A DNA stretch of 38,154 nt, from NCBI GenBank assembly GCA_026393895.1, contig JAPKZG010000029.1, positions 1-38,154 on the forward strand, read 5' to 3'. The notes below the pieces were generated by a model, which was given only the letters and a program-made list of their open reading frames with translations, was not told the origin of the DNA and searched no databases. Positions 23,421 to 31,779 of the stretch are shown in pieces. Numbering within the stretch: the stretch's first letter is position 1; each line of letters begins with the position of its first letter. A program made the translations under genes and the position numbers. Source of the DNA: Candidatus Aminicenantota bacterium. GTDB taxonomy: Bacteria; Acidobacteriota; Aminicenantia; Aminicenantales; UBA4085.

Positions 23421-24263
23421 ATGAAGATTCGAGACGTCCAATCGATCATCGACCGCGCCCTGGCGGAAGACATGCCTTCGGGCGACGTGACGACGGCGGC
23501 GATCGTTCTCCCGGATCGGCCGGCCAAAGCGGTCCTTCTGGCCAAGGAGAACGGCATTCTGGCCGGAATCGAAATCTTCAGCCGTGTCTTCAAGACGTTG
23601 GATCATAAGGTCATTGTCAAAAGCAGGCTGCGGGACGGGTCCCCGTTCCGCGCCGGCCGGATTCTGGCGGAGTTGAGAGGCCCGGCGGCGGTTATTCTTA
23701 AAGGTGAACGGACGGCGCTCAACATCATCCAGCGGCTCTCCGGGATCGCCACGACGACGCGATCTTATGTCGACGCGATCGCCGGAACGGGAGTTCAAAT
23801 CCTCGACACCCGTAAAACGACTCCGGGCCTCCGCGACCTGGAAAAATACGCCGTCCGCATGGGCGGAGGCCGAAACCACCGCCGAGACCTTTCGAGCATG
23901 GTCCTCGTCAAGGACAATCATCTGGCGGTCGCCGGCGGGGTCAGGCAAGCCGTCGCCGCGGTCCGGGCCGCTTACGGACGAAAATTCCGCGTGGAAGTGG
24001 AAGCGTCCGCAATCGCCCAGGCGCTCGAAGCCGACGGCGCCGGTGCGGATTGGATCATGCTCGACAACATGACCGTTTCGACAATGGAAAAAGCGGTGAG
24101 GCTTATCGGGGGCCGGGTAAAGCTCGAGGCCTCGGGTAACATCAACCTTCGAAACGTCCGGCGCGTCGCGAAAACGGGAGTGGATTATATTTCTGTCGGC
24201 AAATTGACGCATTCGATTCATTCGATCGACCTCAGTCTCGAGATCGAAACGAGGGGAGAGTAG
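23421..24263 (+). CDS. nadC: Nicotinate-nucleotide pyrophosphorylase (quinolinate phosphoribosyltransferase)
   Basis: The 280-residue enzyme joins quinolinate to PRPP, releasing CO2, to give nicotinate mononucleotide, the third step of de novo NAD synthesis. It shows ALAEDMPSGDVTT at the start, the active-site ERTALNIIQRLSGIATTT, LDTRKTTPGLRDLEKYAV and LVKDNHLAVAGG, and a late LEASGNINL, all family hallmarks. ATG 23421 sits ten bases after the -10 box; the frame extends upstream only through non-coding DNA. nadB follows after two bases, so the genes are co-transcribed; nadA is not in the window. Confidence 0.95.
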   Translation: MKIRDVQSIIDRALAEDMPSGDVTTAAIVLPDRPAKAVLLAKENGILAGIEIFSRVFKTLDHKVIVKSRLRDGSPFRAGRILAELRGPAAVILKGERTALNIIQRLSGIATTTRSYVDAIAGTGVQILDTRKTTPGLRDLEKYAVRMGGGRNHRRDLSSMVLVKDNHLAVAGGVRQAVAAVRAAYGRKFRVEVEASAIAQALEADGAGADWIMLDNMTVSTMEKAVRLIGGRVKLEASGNINLRNVRRVAKTGVDYISVGKLTHSIHSIDLSLEIETRGE

Positions 24264-24265
24264 GA

Positions 24266-25843
24266 ATGTCCGGAGATGAGGAACGGCTTCGGGCCGACGT
24301 GTTGATCCTCGGCTGCGGAATTTCCGGCGCGGCGGCGGCCCTGGCCGCGGCGAAGGCCGGTTTGAACATCATCATCATTTCCAAGTCGCCGGACCTGGAA
24401 GAATCGAACACCCGGTACGCCCAGGGCGGAATCGTCTCGCTCGGCCCGGACGATGATCCGAATCTCCTCCGGGAAGACATCTTCAAGGCCGGGGACGGGA
24501 TCAACAATCCCGAAGCTGTGGACGTCCTGGTCGCCGAAAGCAAGCCGATGGTTGAGGACATCCTGATCGGCGAGCTCGGAATCGATTTCTCGCGCAACGG
24601 CGAAGACGATTTGGATTTCGCCCAGGAAGGAGGCCACTCCCGGCGGCGTATCCTTCATTTCCGGGACACAACCGGACGGACGATCGAAGAGGCGTTCATC
24701 GCCGCTCTCCGACGCATTCCCAACGTGCATTTCCTGGCCGGGCATACCGCCGTCGATTTATTGACGGTCCCGCACCACAGCAAGGATCCGAGGGCGTATT
24801 ATCGAGAACCGGCCTGTCTCGGCGCATATGTCCTGAATAACCAAACCCGGCGGGTGCGGACGATATTCGCCGGCCGGACGGTTTTAGCGACCGGGGGATG
24901 CGGGACGGTCTTTCTCAACACCTCCAACCCGAAAACGGCCGTCGGCTCCGGGTACGCCATGGCCTTACGGTCCGGCGCCCGGATCGCCCACATGGAATAC
25001 GTCCAGTTCCATCCCACGGTCCTCTACCACCGGGATTGCGACGGTTTTCTCATTTCGGAAAGCGTCCGGGGCGAAGGCGCTCGGCTGAAATCGTTGGACG
25101 GTAGGACGTTCATGGATAAGCTCGGGGGCTTGAGGGATCTGGCGCCCCGCGACGAGGTCTCCCGGGCGATTTACGAGGAAATGATTCTCACCAACGCCAC
25201 CCACGTTCTTCTCGACCTGGCGTCCTACGCCAAGGTGGACGTGAAATCTCGTTTTCCCAATATTTATGAAACGTGCCTGCGGTACGGAATCGACATCAGC
25301 CGCGAACCGATTCCCGTCGTTCCGGCCGCCCATTATTGCTGCGGCGGCGTACTCGTCGACACATGGGGAAAAACCTCCCTTCGCGGGCTTTATGCCGTCG
25401 GAGAAGTGAGCTGCACCGGCCTTCATGGCGCTAATCGCCTGGCCTCCACGTCGCTTCTCGAAGGGCTGGTCTGGGGAACGCGGACCGGACGCCGCCTGAG
25501 CGACGTCCGGTCCCCGGCGCCGGGTTTCGCCGAGAGCGATATTCACGAATGGTATTACCCGAAACATCCGGAGGAGGTCGATCCGGCGTTGATCAACCAG
25601 GATTGGCTGACGATCCGCTCGACGATGTGGAATTACGCCGGCCTGGTCCGGACGGCTAAGCGTCTGGAGCGAGCCAAGGCGGACCTGGAATACTTGGAGC
25701 ACCGGATCGACAAATTCTACCGCGAAGCCATTCTAGACCCCGACATCATCCGCCTGCGGCACGGCCTGCAGGTCGCCCTGATGATCATCCGGGCGGCGAA
25801 CGCCAATCCGGTTTCGGCCGGCGCGCACTACCGGCTGGACTGA
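24266..25843 (+). CDS. nadB: L-aspartate oxidase
   Basis: This 525-residue FAD enzyme oxidises L-aspartate to iminoaspartate, the first step of de novo NAD synthesis, in partnership with NadA. The dinucleotide fold is seen in ADVLILGCGISGAAAAL (residues ~9-25), followed by SNTRYAQGGI, the succinate-dehydrogenase-like VQFHPTVLY and SVRGEGARL, and GLYAVGEVSCTGLHGANRLASTSLLEGL near the C-terminus. A helical C-terminal domain follows. A GGGGAGAG ribosome-binding site lies inside the end of nadC. The gap to ileS is unusually long and structured. Confidence 0.95.
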   Translation: MSGDEERLRADVLILGCGISGAAAALAAAKAGLNIIIISKSPDLEESNTRYAQGGIVSLGPDDDPNLLREDIFKAGDGINNPEAVDVLVAESKPMVEDILIGELGIDFSRNGEDDLDFAQEGGHSRRRILHFRDTTGRTIEEAFIAALRRIPNVHFLAGHTAVDLLTVPHHSKDPRAYYREPACLGAYVLNNQTRRVRTIFAGRTVLATGGCGTVFLNTSNPKTAVGSGYAMALRSGARIAHMEYVQFHPTVLYHRDCDGFLISESVRGEGARLKSLDGRTFMDKLGGLRDLAPRDEVSRAIYEEMILTNATHVLLDLASYAKVDVKSRFPNIYETCLRYGIDISREPIPVVPAAHYCCGGVLVDTWGKTSLRGLYAVGEVSCTGLHGANRLASTSLLEGLVWGTRTGRRLSDVRSPAPGFAESDIHEWYYPKHPEEVDPALINQDWLTIRSTMWNYAGLVRTAKRLERAKADLEYLEHRIDKFYREAILDPDIIRLRHGLQVALMIIRAANANPVSAGAHYRLD

Positions 25844-25867
25844 CCGCAGCGGTCATTAAGTTGTCTG

Positions 25868-26043
25868 CCCCGGTAGTCCGCGGGCGGGAGGGCGAGAAGA
25901 CCTGGACCACAGCCGTCAGCTCCGTTTTGAAGGGCCCCGCGTTCTTTTTTGAGAATGCGGGCGGCAGGCGATCCGAGCGACTCCTTTTGGTGGAGTCCTA
26001 CGCGATGGGCCTTAACGGAGCCAAAGCACCTGATCAGCCGGGG
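25868..26043 (+). ncRNA. Candidate structured RNA, family unknown
   Basis: Nested pairing spans this stretch. An outer CCCCGG/CCGGGG (25868-25873, 26038-26043) encloses a long stem, GCTCCGTT...AAGG.CCC (25919-25937) with GGGCCTTAACGGAGC (26007-26021), broken by two small bulges. Inside are two hairpins: GCGTTCT/AGAATGC (25939-25945, 25952-25958) and GACTCC/GGAGTC (25979-25984, 25992-25997). I could not match it to RNase P RNA, SRP RNA, tmRNA or a riboswitch. An ACCTGATC like that of TPP riboswitches occurs near 26029 without the partner motif. The size and multi-arm form suggest 6S-like or novel RNA. A 90-residue frame here is not convincing. Confidence 0.35.
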
Positions 26044-26179
26044 AGAATGGGATTAATAGCGAACTCAATCGGAAAAAAGAAAATCAAACATGCGCAGCTC
26101 CTCGCCCCGCTGAAAAACGGAGCGTCCGCTTGACGGAAATCATCAGGATTGGGTAAGCGCTCTCCCGCCCGGACTTCCA

Positions 26180-26207
26180 TTGACTTTTTGCTTGATGCGG
26201 ATAAAAT
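26180..26207 (+). promoter_or_regulatory. Promoter of the ileS operon
   Basis: TTGACT (26180-26185), a 16-base spacer and TAAAAT (26202-26207) predict transcription from about 26214, giving an 80-base leader before ileS. Confidence 0.6.
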
Positions 26208-26213
26208 AGGGCG

Positions 26214-26296
26214 TCACTTGGATCTTTGATCCGGCGCCCTCGCGCCGAAGCGGCGGGGAGGACAGGCGATCCCGCAGGGAAAAAGCGGAGTATTCC
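26214..26296 (+). promoter_or_regulatory. ileS leader with hairpins and the shared 28-base element
   Basis: The leader contains GGATC/GATCC, a CGCC/GGCG hairpin inside the element (26236-26263), and GGGAGGAC followed by a GA-rich stretch to the start codon. Alternative pairing GGCGC/GCGCC is also possible. No T-box signature (the tRNA-sensing AAGGTGGAACCGCG-like block) is present, so tRNA-Ile sensing is not indicated. Whether the element controls ileS is unknown. Confidence 0.4.
26236..26263 (+). repeat. 28-base structured element, copy A
   Basis: This is the counterpart of 19288-19315, located 33 bases before the ileS start. Its CGCC/GGCG stem around GAAGC is fully paired, flanked by CCC and GGG that can extend the helix, and followed by AGGAC. 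Confidence 0.45.
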
Positions 26297-29068
26297 ATGG
26301 CCGATGAAAAAGACTACAAAAAAACGCTGAACCTTCCCCAATCGGATTTCGCCATGAAGGCGAAATTGACCGAAATGGAGCCGGCGATGCTCCGGAAATG
26401 GGAGACGGCCGGCCTCTACGACAAGATCATCGCTTCGCGGCAGGGCCGGAAAACGTTCGTCCTTCACGACGGCCCGCCTTACGCAAACAACCCCATCCAC
26501 CTGGGAACCGCGATGAACAAGATCCTCAAGGATTTCATCGTCAAATCGAAAACGATGCAGGGGCGCCTGGCACCCTACGTCCCGGGTTGGGATTGCCACG
26601 GCCTGCCGATCGAAATCCACGTGGACAAGATTCTCGGCGAAAAAAAGAAAGACATGCCGCTGACGGCGTTCCGGGAGGAATGCAAGGCCTACGCCTTGAA
26701 GTTCATCGACATTCAACGGGAGGATTTCAAGCGCCTGGGTGTTTTCGGCGAATGGAACGAACCCTACCTGACGATGAATCCTTCGTACGAGGCGGAGATT
26801 CTCCGCCGCCTAGCGATATTTTTCAAAGCGGGCGACGTTTACAAGGGGAAACGGCCGGTCCATTGGTGCCCGACCTGCCGGACGGCCCTGGCCGAAGCCG
26901 AAATCGTCTATAAGGATAAAAAGTCGCCCTCGATCTACGTCAAGTTTCCGATCGTTTCGGACTTGAGCGAACGGGCCCCCGTCTTGAAGGGACGGAACGT
27001 CTCGGTGATCATCTGGACGACGACTCCCTGGACTCTTCCCGCTAACCTGGCCGTCGCGTTTCATCCCGAACATGAATACGCGGTGTTCGAAGCGGGAAAA
27101 GAGGCCTATCTCGTCGCCAAGCGGTTGGTACCCGTCATCGCCGAAATCCTCGGCCTCGATAATCCGAAAATCCTGGCGACCATCGAGGGGAAAACCCTCG
27201 CCGGCCTCAAGGCCCGCCATCCCTTCATCGACCGGGAGTCCGTCTTCGTCCTGGCCGACTACGTCACCCTCGACGATGGAACGGGATGCGTTCACACCGC
27301 CCCCGGCCACGGGTACGAGGATTACCTGACGGGCCTGGCCAACGGCCTCGATATCTATACGCCCGTCGACGACAAGGGCGAATTCACGGCCGACGTTTCC
27401 AAGTACGCCGGGCTGAATGTCTTCGAGGCGAATCCGGTGATCAACGCCGATATGAAGGCCGCCGGGACGCTCCTGCATGAAAGCGAGATCACCCATTCCT
27501 ACCCGCACTGCTGGCGCTGTAAAAACCCCGTCATCTTCCGGGCCACGGCCCAATGGTTCATCTCCATGGACCGGAACGGCCTGCGCAGCCGGGCCCTTGA
27601 GGAAATCAAAAAGGTCCGCTGGATCCCGGCCTGGGGAGAGGAACGCATCGCCGGGATGGTGGAAAACCGTCCCGATTGGTGCATCTCCCGCCAAAGGTCC
27701 TGGGGCGTGCCGATTCCCGCATTCGTCTGCGCCTCCTGCGGCAAAGTGGTCGCCGACGATAAGCTCACCCGGCATGTGGCCGACATCTTCGAACGCGAAG
27801 GTTCAAACGCCTGGTTTTTAAAACAGGCCGCCGATCTTCTTCCTCCGGGGACGGCCTGCCCGGCTTGCGGCGGCGGCGACTTCGAAAAAGAAAACAACAT
27901 CCTGGACGTCTGGTTCGAATCGGGAGCCAGCCAAAGCATCCTGGGAAGGCGTCCCGACCTGCCTTGGCCGGCCGACGTCTACATCGAAGGCCACGACCAG
28001 CATCGCGGCTGGTTTAACAGTTCGCTTCTGATCGGCGTCGGCACCGAAGGCGCCTCGCCGTTCCGGGCCTGCATCACCCACGGCTTCGTCCTGGACGAGC
28101 AGGGGAAGGCGATGTCGAAATCGGCCGGCAACATCGTCGAGCCGCGGGACGTGATCGGCCAAAACGGCGCCGAGATTCTCCGCCTGTGGATCGCCATGTT
28201 GAATTTCAAGGAGGACGCGCCCTTCGGCCGGGGCATCGTTCAGCATCTCGTCGAGGCGTACCGGAAGGTCCGCAACACTTGGAGGTTCATGCTTGGAAAC
28301 CTCCAGGATTTCGACCCGGACCGCGACGCCCTCAAGGCCGGCGAGATGGAGCCGTTCGATCTCTGGGCCCTCGAACGAAGCGCCGAAATCGGCCGCCGGA
28401 TGCTCCAGGCCTACGATGAATACGAATTTCATTCCGTCTTCCACGCCGCCTATAATTTTTTCACGGTCGATTTGAGCGCGTTTTATCTCGACGTCCTCAA
28501 GGACCGGCTCTATTGTTCGGCCAAAACCGCCCGGGTCCGGCGGTCGGCCCAGACCGCCCTGTTCCGGATCCTGCAGGATTCCCTCCGTCTCCTGGCTCCG
28601 CTTATGCCGTTCACCGCCGACGAGGCCTGGGCCGTGCTGCCCGCGTTTGCGGGCAAGGAGGAATCCGTCCATCTGGCTTATTTCCCGGATTTTTCGGAAA
28701 CATGGCTATCGGCCGGGGAGCAAAAGAAATGGGGCGAGCTCCTCGCCTTGCGTGAAATCATCCTCAAGGAATTGGAAAAAGCCCGCGAATCCAAACTCAT
28801 CGGCAACGCCCTCGAAGCCGGCGTGATCCTGCGCGTGCCTGAAGCGTCGTTCGGAGCGGTCGAATCCGGGAAGAACCTTCTAGCCGCCCTTTGCATCGTT
28901 TCTGCGGTCCGCGTCGAACGGTCCGACGCGAAGGAAGCCGAAGTCCGGGTCGAAAAAGCGGAGGGCCTGAAATGCCGCCGCTGCTGGAATTTTTCGACAT
29001 ATGTGGGAACGTCCGCCGCCCATCCCGACCTGTGCCGGCGATGCGAAGACGTCGTGGCCGGGGCGTGA
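26297..29068 (+). CDS. ileS: Isoleucyl-tRNA synthetase
   Basis: The 923-residue class I synthetase charges tRNA-Ile. The HIGH motif is HLGT (residues 68-71 after GPPYANNPI), a variant seen in some bacterial IleRS; KMSKS reads KAMSKS around 604-609. The editing domain lies roughly between residues 180 and 400, with TTPWTLPANLAVAF and GTGCVHTAPGHG. The C-terminal zinc finger has four cysteines (893, 896, 913, 916). It ends seven bases before lspA, the usual ileS-lspA pairing, and heads the ileS-lspA-lgt-rluD operon. ATG 26297 starts the conserved N-terminus. Confidence 0.97.
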   Translation: MADEKDYKKTLNLPQSDFAMKAKLTEMEPAMLRKWETAGLYDKIIASRQGRKTFVLHDGPPYANNPIHLGTAMNKILKDFIVKSKTMQGRLAPYVPGWDCHGLPIEIHVDKILGEKKKDMPLTAFREECKAYALKFIDIQREDFKRLGVFGEWNEPYLTMNPSYEAEILRRLAIFFKAGDVYKGKRPVHWCPTCRTALAEAEIVYKDKKSPSIYVKFPIVSDLSERAPVLKGRNVSVIIWTTTPWTLPANLAVAFHPEHEYAVFEAGKEAYLVAKRLVPVIAEILGLDNPKILATIEGKTLAGLKARHPFIDRESVFVLADYVTLDDGTGCVHTAPGHGYEDYLTGLANGLDIYTPVDDKGEFTADVSKYAGLNVFEANPVINADMKAAGTLLHESEITHSYPHCWRCKNPVIFRATAQWFISMDRNGLRSRALEEIKKVRWIPAWGEERIAGMVENRPDWCISRQRSWGVPIPAFVCASCGKVVADDKLTRHVADIFEREGSNAWFLKQAADLLPPGTACPACGGGDFEKENNILDVWFESGASQSILGRRPDLPWPADVYIEGHDQHRGWFNSSLLIGVGTEGASPFRACITHGFVLDEQGKAMSKSAGNIVEPRDVIGQNGAEILRLWIAMLNFKEDAPFGRGIVQHLVEAYRKVRNTWRFMLGNLQDFDPDRDALKAGEMEPFDLWALERSAEIGRRMLQAYDEYEFHSVFHAAYNFFTVDLSAFYLDVLKDRLYCSAKTARVRRSAQTALFRILQDSLRLLAPLMPFTADEAWAVLPAFAGKEESVHLAYFPDFSETWLSAGEQKKWGELLALREIILKELEKARESKLIGNALEAGVILRVPEASFGAVESGKNLLAALCIVSAVRVERSDAKEAEVRVEKAEGLKCRRCWNFSTYVGTSAAHPDLCRRCEDVVAGA

Positions 29069-29075
29069 GGACGCG

Positions 29076-29567
29076 ATGAAACGATACGGACTTCACGCCG
29101 CCCTGTCCGCCTCGATCATCGTCCTGGATCAATTGACGAAGGCGCTGATCGTTAAAACGGTCTCCTTCTACGGCTCGATCGCGGTCATCCCGGGTTTTCT
29201 CGAACTGACCCATATTCACAACAAGGGGGCCATTCTCGGCATATTTAACCGCACGGAACAACCGTGGACGCCGGTCCTTCTCTTGCTTCTCAACGCGGTC
29301 GCCCTCGGGCTGGTCATTTTTTATTTTTCGAAAACCACGGAAAAGGAACGGGTTGCCCGCCTGGCCCTGGCTATGATCGTCGGAGGGGCCCTGGGGAACG
29401 TCGTCGACCGGATCACCCGGGGCTACGTCGTCGATTTCGTCGAAATGCACGTCGGGAAATTCCATTGGCCGACGTACAACGTGGCCGACGCCTCCATCAC
29501 GATCGGGGCCGTCCTGTTGATTTCGAGCGTCATTTTCAGGAGGCCGCATGCATCCGATTCTGTTTAA
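29076..29567 (+). CDS. lspA: Prolipoprotein signal peptidase II
   Basis: This 163-residue inner-membrane aspartyl protease cuts signal peptides from diacylated prolipoproteins. Four membrane helices are evident. The catalytic pair is Asp120 (in GYVVDF) and Asp138 (in YNVADAS), with GALGNVVDR just before. ATG 29076 is chosen because upstream frame belongs to the ileS tail; GTGAGGA offers a weak ribosome-binding site. lgt overlaps it by 20 bases. With lgt next door, the two consecutive lipoprotein-processing steps share one transcript, relevant to lipoproteins such as NamZ. Confidence 0.96.
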   Translation: MKRYGLHAALSASIIVLDQLTKALIVKTVSFYGSIAVIPGFLELTHIHNKGAILGIFNRTEQPWTPVLLLLLNAVALGLVIFYFSKTTEKERVARLALAMIVGGALGNVVDRITRGYVVDFVEMHVGKFHWPTYNVADASITIGAVLLISSVIFRRPHASDSV

Positions 29568-30345
29568 AATCGGTCCGCTGACGATTCATTCATACGGGTT
29601 TTTCATGGCCGTGGGCGTCGCCTGCGGCATTTGGCTCCTCTACCGTCAGGCCCGGCGCCAGGGGCTGGACGCGACCCGGCTGATCGACGCCGCTTTCTAC
29701 ATCATGATCGTCTCGCTGATCGGGTCGAAACTGACCCTGTTCATCGGCAACTTCTCCTACTACCTGGCCAACCCGAAAGAACTCCTCTGGATCGCCCGGT
29801 CGGGCGGCGTATTCCAGGGAGGACTGGCCTTCGGCGTCCTGTTCGCCCTGTGGTATTTCCGAAAATACAAGCTGCCGACCTGGAAAATCGCTGATATCGC
29901 GGCTCCGGCCCTGGCCCTCGGCCATGGCTTCGGCCGCATCGGATGTTTCCTGGCCGGATGTTGTTACGGCCGGGCCTGCACGCTGCCCTGGGCGGCGAAT
30001 TTTCAGGACGAATACGCCCACGCCTTGACCGGCGTGCCGATCCACCAGGACCTCCATCCCGTTCAACTCTACGAATCGATTTTGAATTTCGCGAACGCCC
30101 TTGTCCTTTATCTTCTTCTCCGCCGGAAAAAATACGACGGCCGGGTCTTTTCGTTCTACATGATCAACTACGCCGTCATCCGGTTTTTCACCGAGTGGTT
30201 CCGGGGCGACCACGCCTCCAGCGGCTACCTGTTCGAAGGCCCGTCGGCCTTTTTAAGTCTGTCCGTTTCCCAGGCGTTCTGCCTGGCCGCGTTCGCCGCG
30301 GGGCTGATCCTTCTCCGCGTGTTCAAGAAACGTTCGCGTGGATAA
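29548..30345 (+). CDS. lgt: Prolipoprotein diacylglyceryl transferase
   Basis: The 265-residue membrane enzyme transfers diacylglycerol from phosphatidylglycerol to the lipobox cysteine. It shows the Lgt signature: IHSYGFFMAVGV near the start, GGVFQGGLAFG, HGFGRIGCFLAGCCYGR (residues ~130-146) and HPVQLYES. ATG 29548 follows a strong AGGAGG (29539-29544) located inside lspA, and its end overlaps rluD by eight bases. The gene order lspA then lgt lets the substrate preparation and cleavage enzymes be made together. Confidence 0.96.
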   Translation: MHPILFKIGPLTIHSYGFFMAVGVACGIWLLYRQARRQGLDATRLIDAAFYIMIVSLIGSKLTLFIGNFSYYLANPKELLWIARSGGVFQGGLAFGVLFALWYFRKYKLPTWKIADIAAPALALGHGFGRIGCFLAGCCYGRACTLPWAANFQDEYAHALTGVPIHQDLHPVQLYESILNFANALVLYLLLRRKKYDGRVFSFYMINYAVIRFFTEWFRGDHASSGYLFEGPSAFLSLSVSQAFCLAAFAAGLILLRVFKKRSRG

Positions 30346-31258
30346 AAAAGTCTTTCGCATCAAGGCCGATTTCGGGGAAGGCATTCGTCTGGACGTCTTT
30401 CTCTGCCGCCAGGTCCGCGAATTCACCCGGGCGCAATTCCAGCGGTTCGTCGACAAGAATCAGGTCCGTGTCAACGGCGGATTCAAGAAGTCCAGCTATT
30501 CCCTCCGGGTGGGCGACCTGGTTGAAGCCGAAATCGAAATTCCGACGCCGGCCCCGATGGAACCGCAGTTCATCCCTCTCGACGTTCTCTACACGGATGG
30601 AGACCTGGCGGTGATCAACAAGCCGAGCGGCCTGCTGGTCCATCCGGGCGCGGGACGCCGGTTCGGGACCCTGGTCAACGCCCTCCTTTTTCATTTCCCG
30701 GAAGTCCGCGGGATCGGACCCGAGGATCGTCTCGGGATCGTCCATCGCCTCGATCGCGAGACCTCGGGCGTGATCGTTACGGCCCGAAGTCTGAAGGCCT
30801 ACCAGGAACTCAAACGCCAGTTCAAGAACCGGGAAGTGAAAAAAATCTACCTGGCGCTGCTCTGGGGACATTTTCCGGAACGGGAGGGGACGCTCGACTG
30901 GCCGATCGGCCGTCATCCCCGGAACGGGCAGAAGTTTTCCATCGAAAGTCGTAAGCCCCGGATCGCCATCACCGATTACACCGTCCTGGCCAGATACGGG
31001 GAGTTCGACCTCGTCGAGGTCCGGCCGCATACGGGGCGGACGCATCAGATCCGCGTACACATGGCCGCCGGAGGGCATCCCGTCGCGGGCGACCGCATTT
31101 ACGGGCCGAGTAAATTCCGGCGGGAGATTCCGCGGCTTTTTCTCCATGCCCGGAAAATCGGATTCCGCCATCCGGAAACGGGCGCCTGGCTCGAATTCGA
31201 AGCCCCGTTACCGGCCGATTTGCAGCACTTTCTCGATTCCCTAAAAAAAGAAAATTAA
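30338..31258 (+). CDS. rluD: Pseudouridine synthase, RluA family (RluD-like)
   Basis: The 306-residue enzyme has an N-terminal S4 RNA-binding domain (residues ~14-75, RLDVFLCRQVREFTRAQFQR) and the RluA catalytic domain with HRLDRETSG (the Asp is the nucleophile) and GRTHQIRVHMA. RluD-type enzymes modify helix 69 of 23S rRNA; assigning RluD rather than another RluA relative is by overall length and S4 domain. GTG 30338 overlaps lgt. A hairpin terminator begins two bases after the stop. Confidence 0.9.
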   Translation: MDKKVFRIKADFGEGIRLDVFLCRQVREFTRAQFQRFVDKNQVRVNGGFKKSSYSLRVGDLVEAEIEIPTPAPMEPQFIPLDVLYTDGDLAVINKPSGLLVHPGAGRRFGTLVNALLFHFPEVRGIGPEDRLGIVHRLDRETSGVIVTARSLKAYQELKRQFKNREVKKIYLALLWGHFPEREGTLDWPIGRHPRNGQKFSIESRKPRIAITDYTVLARYGEFDLVEVRPHTGRTHQIRVHMAAGGHPVAGDRIYGPSKFRREIPRLFLHARKIGFRHPETGAWLEFEAPLPADLQHFLDSLKKEN

Positions 31259-31260
31259 TC

Positions 31261-31281
31261 CCGGTCCGTCGACCGGATTTT
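31261..31281 (+). terminator. Terminator of the ileS-rluD operon
   Basis: CCGGTC (31261-31266) and GACCGG (31271-31276) form a perfect six-base-pair stem with a CGTC loop, followed by ATTTT. It lies between convergent rluD and ridA; the T-run favours the plus strand. Confidence 0.65.
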
Positions 31282-31301
31282 GCCGAAGCCGGCGGCGCGG
31301 C

Positions 31302-31682
31302 TCAATCAAGGAGGGCGACGGCTTCGATTTCGATCTTGACGTCCTTGGGCAGCCGGACGACCTGGAAGGCGGCCCGGGCCGGCGCGGGAGCGGGGAAAAA
31401 CTCGGCATATACGGCGTTCATCGCCGCGAAATCGTTCATGTCCTGGAGAAACACGGTGGTTTTAACCACCCGGTCGAGCGAGCTTCCGGCGGCTTCCAAA
31501 ACGGCCGAAACATTTTTCAGCGCCTGACGGGTTTGATCTTCGATTTCGCCCTCAACGACCTGGCCCGAGGCCGGGTCGATGGGAATCTGGCCCGAACAAA
31601 AAACAAACGGCGCGGCGACGATGCCCTGGGAATAAGGACCGATGGCCTTGGGCGCCCGGTCGGTTTTCACTTCTTTTTTCAT
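31302..31682 (-). CDS. ridA: RidA-family enamine/imine deaminase
   Basis: From ATG 31682 the product is 126 residues, the normal RidA length: GPYSQGIV near residues 15-22, [10 protein letters not shown], and the late arginine-containing [13 protein letters not shown] that binds substrate carboxylate. RidA hydrolyses reactive 2-aminoacrylate made by PLP enzymes such as serine dehydratases. AAGGAG precedes this ATG. A second start, GTG 31769, also has a ribosome-binding site (GAGGGGAC), lies ten bases after the pbpC stop, and would add 29 residues resembling a signal peptide (Lys-Arg-Arg, then a hydrophobic stretch). Cytoplasmic and exported forms are both conceivable. Confidence 0.9.
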   Translation of the reverse strand: MKKEVKTDRAPKAIGPYSQGIVAAPFVFCSGQIPIDPASGQVVEGEIEDQTRQALKNVSAVLEAAGSSLDRVVKTTVFLQDMNDFAAMNAVYAEFFPAPAPARAAFQVVRLPKDVKIEIEAVALLD

Positions 31683-31779
31683 GGTTTTGCTCCTTGCGGA
31701 ATTTAAATGGGGCCGGGCGGCGAAGAACGAAACCGCTCCGAGAACGGCCAACGCTTTCCGTCGCTTCACGTTTGTCCCC

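Noticed and set aside
26029..26036. TPP-riboswitch-like ACCTGATC
   Set aside because: The required CTGAGA partner and the rest of the thi-box are absent and no thiamine gene follows.
25861..26133. 90-residue open frame after nadB
   Set aside because: Its composition is not protein-like, there is no ribosome-binding site, and the region folds strongly as RNA.
26214..26296. T-box leader for ileS
   Set aside because: No AAGGTGGAACCGCG-like block or terminator/antiterminator pair is present.
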